In this document: one piece after another, positions 51,632 to 63,915 of the stretch | Numbering within the stretch: position 1 is the first letter of the stretch | How the letters are laid out: each line of letters opens with the position of its first letter | Origin: Mesostigma viride | Taxonomy: Eukaryota > Streptophyta > Mesostigmatophyceae > Mesostigmatales > Mesostigmataceae | DNA length: 64,000 nt | NCBI GenBank assembly: GCA_009746045.1 | Contig: RPFO01002194.1 | Location: 127,501 to 191,500, forward strand | Direction: 5' to 3' | Made by a program: the position numbers and the translations under genes | Notes under the pieces: model-generated | Databases searched by the model: none | The model's input: the letters and a program-made list of their open reading frames with translations, nothing else | What the model was told of the DNA's origin: nothing

Positions 51632-53805
51632 TGCAGTTGCTTGAGAAATCTGACGAAGCTCTGGAGGACTTTCCTGAAAAACGCGCCCACAAGCGCGCGG
51701 CAGAGGAGTTCGTCGACGCGCTGGACATCCCGGCCAGCCACGCCCAGCTGTTCGCTGCCGGCCCGGCATCGGCCCTTCGGCACCTCGCTGACAAGCTGCC
51801 CGCGGCCAGGGCCCTGCTGCCCCCCCGCCGCCCGCCCCGCCGTTCACCAGCCTGCACCGGCTCCCCGTCGTCATCCAGGCCCGGCAAGCCCTGCGCAACA
51901 ACAGCGACCCCGCCCGCTACGCCCGCCTCAAAGCCTACTACCACTCGGCCATCCGGCAGGCGACCAAGGAGCAGGAGGACCTCCATGTCCGCGAGTACTT
52001 CGCCCACCTCAAGGACCAACACGGCAAGTACGCCTGGACCCGCCTGCGTCACGCCCAACGCCCTGCCGGCGGCGCGCCGCCGGCGCCGCGGACACTCTCT
52101 GGCTCACCGCAGCAGCAGCTCGACCAGTGGTATTCCTCCCAGTCCCGGCTGCTAGGTGCCCCCCCGCCGCCTCCGCCGCTTGGCCCTCTGGCGGCCGCAC
52201 GCCTGGCAGTAGTGCCTGCGGACGTCCCTGCGCCGCCCACGCCGCCCGCCGCTGAGCAGGACTACACGTACCCAGCCCTGACGGAACCCCTGGCCGACCC
52301 CAACGAGCTACCGCCGTTCACCGAGCTCGAGCTGAGCACCGCCGCCAAGCAAGTACTTCGCTTCTACGCCGCCGTTGGACCTGACCAGCTCCCAGCCCTG
52401 GTGATTAACCGGGGGGTTAAGCTGACGGCGCTCACGGGGTTCCTGCTTGACGTCTGCAACCGGATCCTGCTTGCCGACGCGCCGCCGATATTTCCTGAGT
52501 GGCAGCATAGCTACCGTATTATGCTGTACAAAAACAAAGGTTCCCCTGACGACCCCGCCAACTACCGAGGAGTCTGCATCCAGAGCGCCGCACTCAAGTT
52601 GTTCATGCGCATGATCCTCAACCGCCTTCGTTCTGCTCTCGACTGTCACCTAGGAGAAAGTCAAATGGGCTTCCGTCCTGGGCGCAACACCGTCATGGCC
52701 ATCTTCGTCGCGCGTCGCCTCTTCGAGGAAATCGCTCTCTTGCAACCTGGTGAGTTTCCCGCCATCCTGATCGTCGTCGACTTCATCAAGGCTTTTGATT
52801 CTGTCCTCCGGGATGCTCTATGGGCTGTCCTTGCTCGCGCTCGCGTCCCCACTCCCCTGATTACCGTCATCCGCACGCTGTATGAGGGGTCGACCACTTC
52901 GGTGCGCACTCAACACGGCATTACCCCGCCATGCCCACTGCAGACCGGCGTCTTGCAGGGTTGCGTCCTGTCGCCGTACCTGTTTTTTATCGTAGCGGAT
53001 TATGTTATGCGCCAGGCATGTGCTCGCTTTGCTAGCATGGCAGCTGGCCGTGCCCCTGGCCTAGCGGTCACGAACGAGCTTGGAGAAGGAGGGCCGACTA
53101 ACAGACAGACTTTACTAGCTGACCTCATTTATGCCGACGACATCATGCTCATCGAGAAGCCGGAGTCTGCCCAACTTTGGCTGGACTGCCATGCAGCGCT
53201 CGAGGCTCGGGCGGTTGGTCTAGAAATCAGCCCCAAAACGGAGGCCCTGGCCCTCGGCATGGAACTTAGGGCCCCCACCCACACTCCGCCTCTTAGACGA
53301 TGCCGAGGTCAACTACCCTCCTTCAGGCCGCTTCAAGCTGCTCGGCAGTTGGCTTCCCGACTGCAAGGACGACATGACGACACGGATCGGCATGGCATGG
53401 GCGCAACTCCATGACCACCGCCGCTGGTGGAGCAACCCTGCCCTACCCCGGATCCTCAAGCGTGACCTCTTCAAGGTCGTCATTCTGACGATCCTGACCT
53501 ACGGCGCCGAGACCTGGACACTGACGCAGGAGCTGGAGCAACGACTCGACGGCACCGTCACCAAGATGCTGCGCAAGGCCATTAACATCCCTTTTGGTTT
53601 GCACATTAGTAATGAGGATTTGTACGCTGATTTGCCATATGTTTCCCACATTATTAGGCACAGGCGCCTGGGCCTAGCCGGGCACCTGGCCCGCACAGAT
53701 CAGGTAGACACATCAGATAGACTAGCTGGCACCAAGCCCGCCCAGCCTGGGCGATATGTCCTCACCTGGCGTGCCCCCGGCCGCGCGCGGCAGGGCCGCC
53801 AGTGA
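51632..53805 (+). pseudogene. APE-LINE copy 3 reverse transcriptase, least damaged
   Basis: The best-preserved RT of the three. The frame 52212-53272 runs through all RT motifs (YKNKGSPDDPANYRGVCI, GFRPGRNTVMAIF, VVDFIKAFDSV, GVLQGCVLSPYLF, LIYADDIML) without break. A 4-bp CTTA insertion at 53265-53268 then shifts it; the proper frame resumes at 53374-53805 (VILTILTYGAETWTL, HIIRHRRLGLAGHLARTDQV). A 12-bp in-frame insertion at 52409-52420 duplicates TTAA. The N-terminal part before 52212 is in another frame. Confidence 0.85.
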
Positions 53806-53908
53806 CCCGTGGACTTTTCGTGATAGACTCGGCATGGACATGTGCTACACTAGACGCGACGGGCTCACACCCGGGCAGCCTCCTGGTTTGTCTGTAATAT
53901 GGAGGCAG

Positions 53909-54701
53909 CTGCGAGGTTGATGTGGACCATCGCATCTCCCTCGCCTGGCACGCTTTACGCCAGTACCGGGCCCTGTGGCGCAAGCCCCTGGGCAAGATCG
54001 AGAAACAGGACCTGTTCAAGGTCCTCGTCTTTCCTGTTCTCACGTATGGGGCCGAGACGTGGACCCTCACCGCCGACCTGGCCCGCAAGCTGGACGGCGC
54101 GGTCACCAGCATGCTGCGTTCCATTTTCAGAGTAGGATATGCTGCTCATGTCCGCAATGAGGACCTGTACCAGGGCATGCCCTATATCACCAGCACCATT
54201 AAGCATCGACGCCTGCAGCTAGTAGGGCACCTAGCTCGCACCAACCAGGTAGACACCTCACGTGGCCCCCCCGCAGGACTGCGACCAGTCCAGCCTGGCC
54301 GGCACCTCCTGACGTGGGCCGGGCCCAGTGATGTTAGACGCCGCAAGGCCCGCACCTTGAAAGAACAGCTAGTAGAAGACATGGGGGGCCTAGGCCTCTC
54401 TGTGATTTGGAAGAAGATGATGGACAAGGCCAAGTGGGCCCAGGTCATAGAGGACAATGAGCCCCCCCCAGTGGGGAAGCGCCCGCGTGTGCAATCCCGT
54501 GGGAGGCACGCCAGACAGCTCCCCTAGGGCAGCGTGCGGCTGTCTAGATAGATGTTGTAGTTAGAATGCTGTTAGATAGATGTAGTATGTAGCCGATGTA
54601 GATAGATTAGACCGGTAGGACTGTTTGCACCCATCCATCCATCCATCGGGGTTAATGCTCCGTGACTCCCCAACGGGAGCACGAGTCTAATTAATTAATT
54701 A
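53909..54701 (+). mobile_element. LINE-B 3' fragment, 10-bp target duplication
   Basis: ATGGAGGCAG flanks it (53899-53908 and 54702-54711), and LINE copy 3 continues unbroken across the duplication. The insert ends with the hairpin GCTCCGTGACTCCCCAACGG and a TAAT tail. It belongs to a different LINE subfamily from its host. Confidence 0.92.
53922..54527 (+). pseudogene. LINE-B RT C-terminal domain, 5'-truncated
   Basis: An open frame of about 200 codons encoding only the part after the RT palm: FPVLTYGAETWTLTADLARK, ITSTIKHRRLQLVGHLARTN and GLGLSVIWKKMMDKAKW, with a stop at 54525. About 50% similar by eye to the same region of the APE-LINE. It lacks RT catalytic motifs because of 5' truncation on insertion. 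It is not a host gene. Confidence 0.8.
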
Positions 54702-54940
54702 ATGGAGGCAGATGGTGCGCAAGGATAGCTGGCAAGTAGTGACGAAGGAGACCACCCCCAAGCCTGGGGGGGCTCCGCGTGTGACCAAGTATGGCATTCA
54801 TAGCGATTCGGGCCGCGGTGCCCACACCCCTGTAACTAGGACCTAGATAGCTTACACCATCCATTCCATCCCATGTTCCCCTCCCACTGAGGACTTATGC
54901 TCACGTGACGCAGTCACGTGTCTGTGAATGAATTAATTAA

Positions 54941-55060
54941 TTACATTCCCCCACCTGCAGGTTGTAGCTCAGAATGTATTAAAAAGCATCTGCCCCTTCT
55001 CTGGGCTATGTGTTACATATATTCCCCACGGCTCAGACATGTTCTTATTTGTTTAATTGA
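54941..55060 (+). repeat. Repeat R, right half of the copy split by LINE copy 3
   Basis: Resumes at TTACATTCCCC and runs through GTAGCTCAGAATGTATTAAA to CACGGCTCAGACATGTTCTT. Confidence 0.75.
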
Positions 55061-55309
55061 TTTATTAAGGTTCACCACCAGTTTGCCAGCCAACAATATT
55101 CTGATACATGAGCCAACAATATGTTTGCAACATTTGTTTTTTGGTCCTCCTGGAAAGTTGCGAACTTGCGATGCTGCGGGCGACCTGTAGGGCGCCCTCC
55201 CGCCTTCTTGATCGTTGTGATTAGGGGTTGAAGGTATCTTTATTGGTACTCATGTGCCGCAGTCATGTGATTTTTGTTGATGAAGGGAGACAGATACTTG
55301 GGCATGCCA

Positions 55310-55510
55310 CTCATTCAGTCTAGCACCATTAGGCAACGTAGCCTGACAACTAGCAGGGCACCTCGCAACCGCTAACCAGGTAGATACGTTCTGGGGCCCT
55401 AGTGTGGCTGGGCTGCGGGCCTGCGGCCTGCCGTCAGCCTCTCCGCTGGCGGACGCAGAGATGGAAGATATAGGCCTCTCCTTTGTTTGGAGGAAGATGC
55501 ATGCAGGACA
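55310..55510 (+). pseudogene. Diverged LINE-B C-terminal fragment
   Basis: TAGCACCATTAGGCAACG and the later MEDIGLSFVWRKM frame correspond to STIKHRR and GLGLSVIWKKM of the LINE-B protein. It is heavily degraded and lies just beyond the 3' end of the Rieske oxygenase gene. Confidence 0.5.
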
Positions 55511-55568
55511 ATTACGTCAGCCAGTACGGACCAGCGAAAATGCCATCCAAGAAGACCCGGTACGACTG

Positions 55569-58500
55569 CTACCTGGTGGCATGCACATAGTCCCGGTACA
55601 CCAAGTACGGCTCTACGACATCCTTCAGGATCCAAGAAACCGCGCCACAGACAATGGCACCCAGGGCACACGCGATGCTGGCCTCTGGACGTGGACAGGC
55701 ATCGCCAAGCAGATGTGTAGAGTGTCGGCCAGTCCAAGCACATACGAACATGGACCACAAAAGCAGAAGAGAAAACGTCCATAGATTAGAGTTAGTATCA
55801 GGCAGAAACAAAAACTGGATGCTTGCTTGTATTGATTCATGTGCGACAAGCATCAGTGAACTCAGATGGCTAACCCATCACATACTGAAGACCAAGAAAC
55901 TCATGACAGGAAGTGCTAAGGTGTTATACAGCCACAATCGTGCCTCATCGTGGTATTAATAATTAGTCCTGCCTCATCTGCACACACGCACGCTCCCCAC
56001 AACCAAACCATGCATATTGCATAGCTCTGCAATATGCATGGCGATGAATCAAGCGCAATAGTGAAGCGAGATGGTCTTCAAAAGCAGACAAATAAAAGGC
56101 AAGTACAACTGTTTAAGTACACAAGGATGCCTGGTATGCTGAGAGCCAAGCATGCTTCATTGTGCCCATGCAACATCATAAAGCCCATCGGATGATATAC
56201 AACGGCGGCATGTCGAGGCAAATATACCCTGCAAGGGAAAACGCTGTCCGAAACCCGCGCAAGACAGCACCCTAAGCAGCGTGTATAAACCAAATGTTGT
56301 CCATGACAACAGGCGAGCTATTATATGCAAGAGAAGCCACAACCACCCAGGAGAGCATTTGCTTACTCTGTGCGGTAGCCGACAGCACAGCAGCGATTGC
56401 CAGCTGGACACCTGCGGCCGCCAGCAGTACCCGCATGGTCACCTGCAGCTGCTTGTGCGCAGCCTTGCAGGAGGAGCAGATGAGCGTGTGCTGGCGACGC
56501 AAGAAGGGGACCCGTGGAAGCCCAGGGCAGCAGAGGATGGGGGTAAGGGTGGGAATGATGGAGGGGATGTCAACCTTTGCCGCCATCATGACTGCATAGT
56601 GGCTTTACCGTGGCTTTATCATGCCTTTACTAAAGCTTTATCACGCCTTAACTATGGCTTTACAATTGCTACAACATGGCTCTACCGTGGCTGCAAAATG
56701 GCTTTATCACGCTTTCGTCACAGCTGCATTATGGATTTATGGTTTTCTCATGGCTGGATCGAGGTTTATAACAATGGCAAAAATATAGTACCAGAACGCC
56801 TACTAGCAGGCCTCTATATGGGAGCAAGGCGCCACCCCCCCATGGGGATGACCGGAAGGAACTAGTCACCCTGGACTCTGAGACGATGAAATAAATGTCT
56901 ATTTTGCGGGCCAAAATAAGGAGCCTTTCATGAATTATGGGCAGGTGGGGAACAACGCAGGGCAAGGGAACCTCCATGACAGGGAACGAGTATGTTGATG
57001 AGATGACAGTAACTAGGTTGAGCGTGCTTATAACATGAAAGCAGGTGATGGCCTCCACTCCTCTGATGGGGCATTATTGCCCATGAAACCATCCACCCGC
57101 TCCAAGACTTGCATCTCAGGAGCCTTGAGCATCAGTGGTCATGAACATGTCACGAATAGGATGGCTGTCGCAAGTATGATGCGCTGTCATGATTTGTCAT
57201 GCTGTCATGAACATGCCTGTCAAAGAGCACTGCAACTTTGCGAGGGTTTAGGGTTAGGGATAGTTTCTGTGCGGTCACCCTGGCAGCCCACCTGATGGAA
57301 GCGGTCCAGCAGCTGCTCTTTGGGCGGGCTGGGGCCCAGGTGGCCGTCGCCCTTGAGCCATTTCACGCCCTCCGGCGCTGTGCGCGGTGCAAGGGGACGT
57401 ATGCAAGCATTAAAGTAGCGGCATGACAGCCCCATGCATCACGAGGAGCGCAGCCGAATGCGTGCAAGCATCAGAGCAGCAACGTGGCGGCCGCATGCGG
57501 TGCTACAGACGCAACCGAATATGTGCCCTGGATCCGCAATGCTAAACCCATTCATGGATAGGAGCACGACATAATAGTATATTCACTATAGGAGCACGAT
57601 ATGATAGTATATTCACTATAGGAGCACGACGTAATAGTATATTCCCTATAGGAGCACGACGTGATAGTATATTCACTATAGGAGCACGATATGATAGAAC
57701 AGTAGTACGGGGTTACTCCCTGGGTCACTCGAGAGCCTAACTGCACCCACATGGATCAAGGCTCTTCTCTGTTTTAGAACGGAATCGCAACTGATGCAGC
57801 ATACAAGTATTCATCACGGCAGTGATAGAAGCTACGGCACACAGAGGCCATCGCTGGGCCGGAACACCCCAAGGGGAAATTCACCCAGGAGATCAACGGG
57901 CCCCAAAACACGAGCTACGTGCACGTGACCTTATTTATCGTAGGGGATCAAAGGGCAATAGGAACTACGTGCACGTGACCTTACTTCTCTTCGACGATGA
58001 AAGGGCAACTATGAGATATGTGCGCGTGACCTTATTTGTCTCATCTGTTAATAAGATGTCCCGGGCCCACTCGTGCCTGGGGTATACAAGGAATCGGCCA
58101 TCTGGTTGTCTCATTCATATATTCCTGGGTACTAGATCATGTGAAAGCCAGTAGCAGCCTCAAGCGGCACAGCGGACATGATCCATGCAAATATGCCGGC
58201 GTCAAGCCAGCCAGGGCCTCTGCTGCGAGTTGGAATGGGAACCGGCCACTGCACCTGCGGGTATATGCTGCCATCCGTACACTACCCCACTCCGCATGTT
58301 TCATCGTTGTCAGAGTTGATTATGATCAGCGAAACGGATAGATAGGAAACGAAACGGGACTACAGCAGAGTGGCAAAAAAGCAGGAGGGAGCTGTTTGCG
58401 TACAGGCGAAACGGACATGGTGAAGCCTGGTGGCTGCACTAGACCGGTGGCTGCACTATAAGCCGAGTGTGCCGTAACCGGCATCACCTGCGGCACCTAA

Positions 58501-61500
58501 TTGCCATGGCCCCTAATACCCGTAGCCCTTACTCCCTTCGGCCCTTTTCATCATGGCTGCAAATACTCACAAACCCTATCCACCACTGCCCTTATTCATC
58601 GCGGCCCCTATTCATCACAGCCCCTACTCATCATGACTCTGCATTCACACTCGACCCCTATTGATCCAGCCCTTATTCATCACAGCCCTTATTCATCACA
58701 GCAACATAGCCCCTACTCACCATGCCTCTGCATCCACACCCGGAACTGCAGGCAGCGCAGAACAAACCAGCGGGAAAATGCGGATGCAGAGCGGGAGCGA
58801 GCGAGCGATTAGCAAGCGTTTCTCAGTAGGTATTCGCCGCATCACAGGCAAAGGCACCTCCCCAGAGGTGGGAGAAGGGTGTGTGCCCAGGGACGAGTGG
58901 ACGCCCAGGGTACTTGATTCATCCAGATGCATCAGCTACCAATGGTGACAGTGTAGTTACAGTACAGTTTATTATGGCTGACAAATTCGGGTAGACAAGG
59001 GCAGGGAGATCCAACATGGCTTTCCTGAACACAGCTCCTTACGTACTAACCACCATTCATAACAGAGACCTGCTGCGGCCGTGTGTCTGCATCGCAAACG
59101 TTGGGGAATGGGAACTGCATTCACTATATGATACTAGCATGAAACTCTCTGAGCCAAAGGGCACGCTTAAGATACAACGGGCACAAGGCGATACCCTAAC
59201 TTGACTACCTACTTGAAGATAGGTGTCAGCGTCGCGAAGGTTGGGGAATAGGGACTGCACCCACTGTCTGAGCCCCACTGCACACTACAGACATCAGGAC
59301 GCAAGGCGATATGCTTACTTCCATGCCTACTTTAGGATCGTCGTCACTAATGATCGCTGAAAGGGCCACGGAGACCACCCATCCGCCTGTGATTACTGAT
59401 GTTATCATCGCTGCAACTGCAAGTGACCGGCGCTCTTAGCACAACGAGCAAACTACTAGGACGCACTGTTGTCAGCAATCTTAATGAAAAGAATGCGCAC
59501 TTGTATCTCTGCCTTTCAACTAGTGCCATGATGATGACCCCATTTACCAACTTGCCATTCTTCTAGTGCCAGCGCACTACTGATGCACTCATGTGACGAT
59601 GATGTCATACCCACGCACGCTACAAGTCACCACCGCCACTTCTCGTGGACAGTCATTTCACTGCCCACTGCGTCAACAGCTGCAGGTCCGACCATTCCCT
59701 TGCTTCAGGTGATGTGGCGCTCTCATCACGCCCACTTAACTACCAGCACTAAGCACATCACGGTCACTACCACCATGCCCTAGGTGAGCAAGCACCCACC
59801 GAGTTGACAGCAACATCCGCCCTGGCTGGCATGTACGCCTGCTTGAAGAATGAACTGCTTAGCTCCGCGTTCACCTCGGCGGCAGTGCGGTCTTTGTCAG
59901 CGGCTCCAGACCCTTGCTCGCGCAGAATGCGCTCCTAGCGCCGTGGGGTGGTCGCGGCACAGATCAGTCAAACGGTCGTGGGGTGCAGTGCCACAGCGCA
60001 AAGTCAGGCGCCACGTGGTGGTGGCGGCAAGATTCAAATCCCACCAGGCACCAGGCGGGGGTGGTAACATCAGGCGCGATGCGGCACGACTAGGTGGGGG
60101 GCACAAAACAACTGCCGTACGTCACGCACACTGTGGGTCCGCATGTTCCATGAATGCGTGATGTAGGAGAGAGCGGCGAGCAGCTGCCCACCCTTGCGCA
60201 TGGAAACAGGCCACATAACTGTATAGACTCAAATAACTCAAATGACTCTGTATGTGAAAGGAGTGGCGGTGAACCGGACGGCAGGGGTTGAAATCCAATA
60301 CTCCCAACGCCAAAAACAATTTGAAAATGTGCCCGAAACTTGCAGTACACCGATTTACTGCCAAAACTTCCATGTGACTCCGTAGGTAACCACCCCATCA
60401 TGCAGATATGGTGGGGGACGCCCACAAGAACTTTGCACCCACATAGAAAAAACTGCACTCAAAATGGCATAGTGATGGTAGGCCTCTTGATAGCTAGGGA
60501 CGGCTTTCATGCTCAGTATGGCACCAAGGGTGCAGAAGTAGGTGCTGGTCAATCGCTAGTAGCTTGTCGAGTGTGATAAGCAATGTTGTGTGATAGAAGC
60601 CGAATCAGCTGATGGTGGGGGGCGTATCATAAACAGCGAAGTGTGGCAACATGATGGGCGCGGACTGTGGGATTACTCATCAAAACAGTAAAGCATGCGT
60701 GTCAACACAAAATGGCGAACACACCATCACATGCTAGAGGTGGCGAGCACCAGTGGCAAAACCTGGTGCACAGCACTCAAGGTGACCGCAACGTCACCGC
60801 CCAGCACAAAAACGTCCTAGTGCCGCACCCAGACACGGGGGACGGCGGCCACCCCCCATCAGACATGAGGGGATGGCGCCAAAACATCGTAGCAGCACCA
60901 TCGCAGTGCAGAAATGTCGGAGACACGAGTCACGCCACTAGGATGCCCCCAAAACGCCCACCCCCCATCTGCACCAAACCGCCACCAAAGCGCCTACCTC
61001 ACCGGCTCCAAACCGCCACCAAAGCGCCCACCCCCCATCTGCACCAAACTGCCACCAAAGCGCCTACCCCACCGGCTCCAAACCACCACCAAAGAGCCTA
61101 CCCCCCACCTGCATCAAACCGCCACCAAAACGCCTAACCCCCCACCTGCACCAAACCGCCACCAAAGCGCCTACCCCACCTGCCGGTTGAGAAAGACCAT
61201 GTCCCCGTCCAGGATGTCGTTACGCTCAAAATGGTCGATCCAGCGGGGCTGTGGCACGCACGCAGGGCAGAGGGTTGATGACGGCCAACGCCCACAGTCA
61301 TAAGCAACGAAAAATGTCAGCAAGTATAGGCAGCATGTGTACATGGACGCGCAGCCTGTTGGGCGTGGACGCTCACTTTGTATTGCTGGATTCATCGTCC
61401 GCCAAAATTAGGCAGGACACAGCGGATGCTACTCACCACATGAAGGCAAGGGTGGCAGGGTGGGAGCTTAACCAGCAGGGGCAGCTAGCGGCCAGCACAT

Positions 61501-63915
61501 TTGTGCACATTTATGCTACCACTGACACGGAGGGGTATTGCCACTAGTTCCGGTTTCTTTCTTCACTGCTGGTACGTGCGACATTGCTGGTACCCGACCG
61601 CTGCACAGAACAAGTCAAATGCATGCTCCGGGGCAAAAGCCTTCACAACAGGGACCCCATCCTGCCTAAGTCGTGTGCTACAGTTAGATTAATCCTGGCT
61701 CACTCCAGGTTCTTCCCCCCCAACCTGCCTCACCTCAACATCATGGGACTCCCCTTGGCACTGAACACAAAGACACCTGCACTCTCCTTTGGCCTCACGT
61801 TTACTACCATGACTTGTGTTATTTTGTGTTGTGATGCACCATGCTGCGTCTCAGTCAGTGACAGCACCATGTTGCACCAGCGAAACACGTATCGCCATGC
61901 CGCACATGTAATATGGTTTTGTTCACGTACTTGAGAGCAACACGGTTCGTGTGCTCAAGTGTTCATGTACCTAGAAGTGCGACACGGTGCAACCTTAAGT
62001 GATGCGTCATACCTTTGCCAGCACGGCACCAACTCACAATTAAGCGCGACAGCAATATGGGGGTTCCCTGGCGCAACGTAGCGCAGCTTACTAAGACGCA
62101 GTGTGGTGGATCATTATGCACCCTAAGTACATACGCTTGCACCCTCCTTTGCCAGAGAATGAAGGAGCGCGATCTTTGGTTATGAGCTGGGCATCACCTT
62201 GAGCTTGTGGATGAGCGCCACAAACTTCATCCACTGGGGGAAGAAGAAGATGATGCGCGCCGTGGTGGGCGTTCTAGGGACCAGGTACGCCGTCTGTGGG
62301 ATGGCAGCGTGGCATCACGATCAATTGATATTCTGATCAGGCACTCCGCAAAGGTGAAAACCATTGAAAACAATTGACATTAGTTGAACGGGAGCCATCT
62401 GGGCGGATGGAATAGTCTAAAACATTTACACCTAGTCAAAAGTGCAAGTTTGCAAGTTAATGCTGATGGCGCATGAGGGGAAAGGTCAAGTCCAAAACAA
62501 CAGAATTCATCGAAAAGGCGATTCAGGACATTCAAAGTAGGGTAAATAAAAAATTCTAAGGGTGATACAGCAATCAGAATAGCCACAAGGGGCTGCGTTC
62601 CTTTACTACATCCACCTGGACCATCCACCTGTTCCAACGGAACGAGAAAGGCGCCCAAGGCGGTGGGCACGGCAACGAGGTCTCACACATTCCTGCTGAT
62701 GCAGTGGCAGGCATCAGGACATGAGGGGCAGAAGCCTCGCCGCAGTCCAAAATGAGGTAAATACCCTTCCTTCGGTCCCAGGAAACAAGTGAGAAACATA
62801 TCTTGTCTTGTCATACACATCTTGTTGAGAGAAACATATCTCTTCATCCTATACCCACCCAGGCAGACCATTCTGGATCATGAGACCCATCCGCGCCTTA
62901 GCTTCCTTACAGCAACTTGGTCCCAATAATGAGGATCCTTCCACTTGTCAGGCAGTGTTACTTGAGCGCTTACATGGCCTGACTAAACGGGAGGAGCAAG
63001 GGGGCAAGAGGGAGGAACAGGCAGGATTTGGATAGAGGGAGGGGAGGCGTGTAGGGGACAGCAGCCAGATTATTAGTAGCCTTATGTAGATACTGCTCTA
63101 CGGCCCCTCACCATGGCGCACCCAGCTGTCAACAGCGGCGAAATGGGGGTAGATGGGTAAGAATGGGGAGGTGTGAAAAAGGTATGAAGGAATGGGGCGA
63201 TGATTGACTCTATGATATGAGGAGAACAGTAGTGGGGAGAGTTATAAGGGGGAGCGCACCAGGTACGGCCAGGGTCCTGGAGGGGCACCCTTTATCTTCA
63301 GCTCCACATTGTACGTGACCAGGCACGGCGCCTGCCAACTGATGTCGCTATAGCCCATCTTTTCGGATTCTGGCTCCCGCAACACCTGTCCGGCATGAAG
63401 GGTGGAGGACAAGGGACCGTGGCAGGGAATCAGGGGAAGGGAGTGACCTGCTGCAGCGTGAGTGTACTTACTACACAAGCGTCAGCGTCTTTTATTTAAA
63501 AACGAAAAGGTAGAGTCCTCTAGTACAGTTGATTGCCCGTGCTAAATCATTTAGAAGAATCAGTTTTCTCAGCCGCAAGCTTCGCGTGAACATTTGGCTC
63601 TGCGCCTAGCCGCCGTCGTGAACACCAGAGTGTTCTACCAGCCTTGGTTTTAAACACTTGGCTATCTCCTTATTTCTCATATGACTAGTGTTCTACCAGC
63701 CTTGGTTTTTAACACTTGGCTATCTCCTTATTTCTCATATGTCTAGTGTTCTACCAGCCTTGGTTTTTAACACATGGCTATCTCCTTATTTCTCATATGA
63801 CTAGTGTTAGTACACCTTAAAGCGCGGGGCGGTTACTCACATCGTTATCTTTGGACATTTCGGGAGCCAGGAACCCTCCACCTTGACCCCACACGCTCCC
63901 ACCAAAGGCGGGTGA
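55569..63915 (-). CDS. PAO/PTC52/TIC55-type Rieske oxygenase, C-terminal nine exons
   Basis: Plastid-membrane Rieske monooxygenase family (pheophorbide a oxygenase, PTC52, TIC55), which acts on chlorophyll-type tetrapyrroles. Minus-strand exons: 63841-63915, 63260-63385, 62198-62293, 61180-61248, 59796-59916, 59209-59277, 57292-57377, 56367-56490 and 55569-55684 (stop TAG at 55569-55571). All have GT-AG borders and phases agree at every junction. Family blocks: ISWQAPCLVTYNVELKIKG, PRTPTTARIIFFFPQW, PRWIDHFERNDILDGDMVFL, AYMPARADVAV, LRQWVQSLF, PPKEQLLDRFH, a CSSC (CxxC) motif, two hydrophobic helices and the end VYRDYVHATR. The Rieske and mononuclear-iron domains lie beyond the right edge. 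PTC52-like is my best guess. The donors at 59795 and 59208 were chosen by phase. Confidence 0.85.
57561..57697 (+). repeat. 30-bp minisatellite in a Rieske-gene intron
   Basis: Four and a half units of GGAGCACGACATAATAGTAT plus ATTCACTATA. Confidence 0.95.
57911..58045 (+). repeat. 50-bp imperfect tandem repeat
   Basis: Three units starting near CTACGTGCACGTGACCTTA (57915, 57965, about 58015) in the same intron. Confidence 0.8.
60955..61175 (+). repeat. 70-bp tandem repeat built of 35-bp halves
   Basis: Units with CCCCCCATCTGCACCAAAC and CCGCCACCAAAGCGCCTAC, immediately downstream (minus strand) of the exon 61180-61248, whose donor sits at the array edge. Confidence 0.9.
63629..63806 (+). 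repeat. 58-bp minisatellite, three units
   Basis: Units containing TGTTCTACCAGCCTTGGTTT at 63631, 63689 and 63747, in the intron between the first two mapped exons of the Rieske gene. Confidence 0.95.

Larger units (their letters stand above)
50289..54940 (+). mobile_element. APE-LINE copy 3, 5'-truncated, 11-bp target duplication
   Basis: TTACATTCCCC flanks it (50278-50288 and 54941-54951) inside repeat R. It starts in the end of ORF1, and includes endonuclease, RT and 3' UTR with TTAA tail. A LINE-B fragment is nested at 53909-54701. Confidence 0.9.

Noticed and set aside
57242..57257. TTTAGGGTTAGGG telomere-like motif
   Set aside because: Fewer than three units inside an intron; not a telomere, only weakly consistent with a green-lineage genome.
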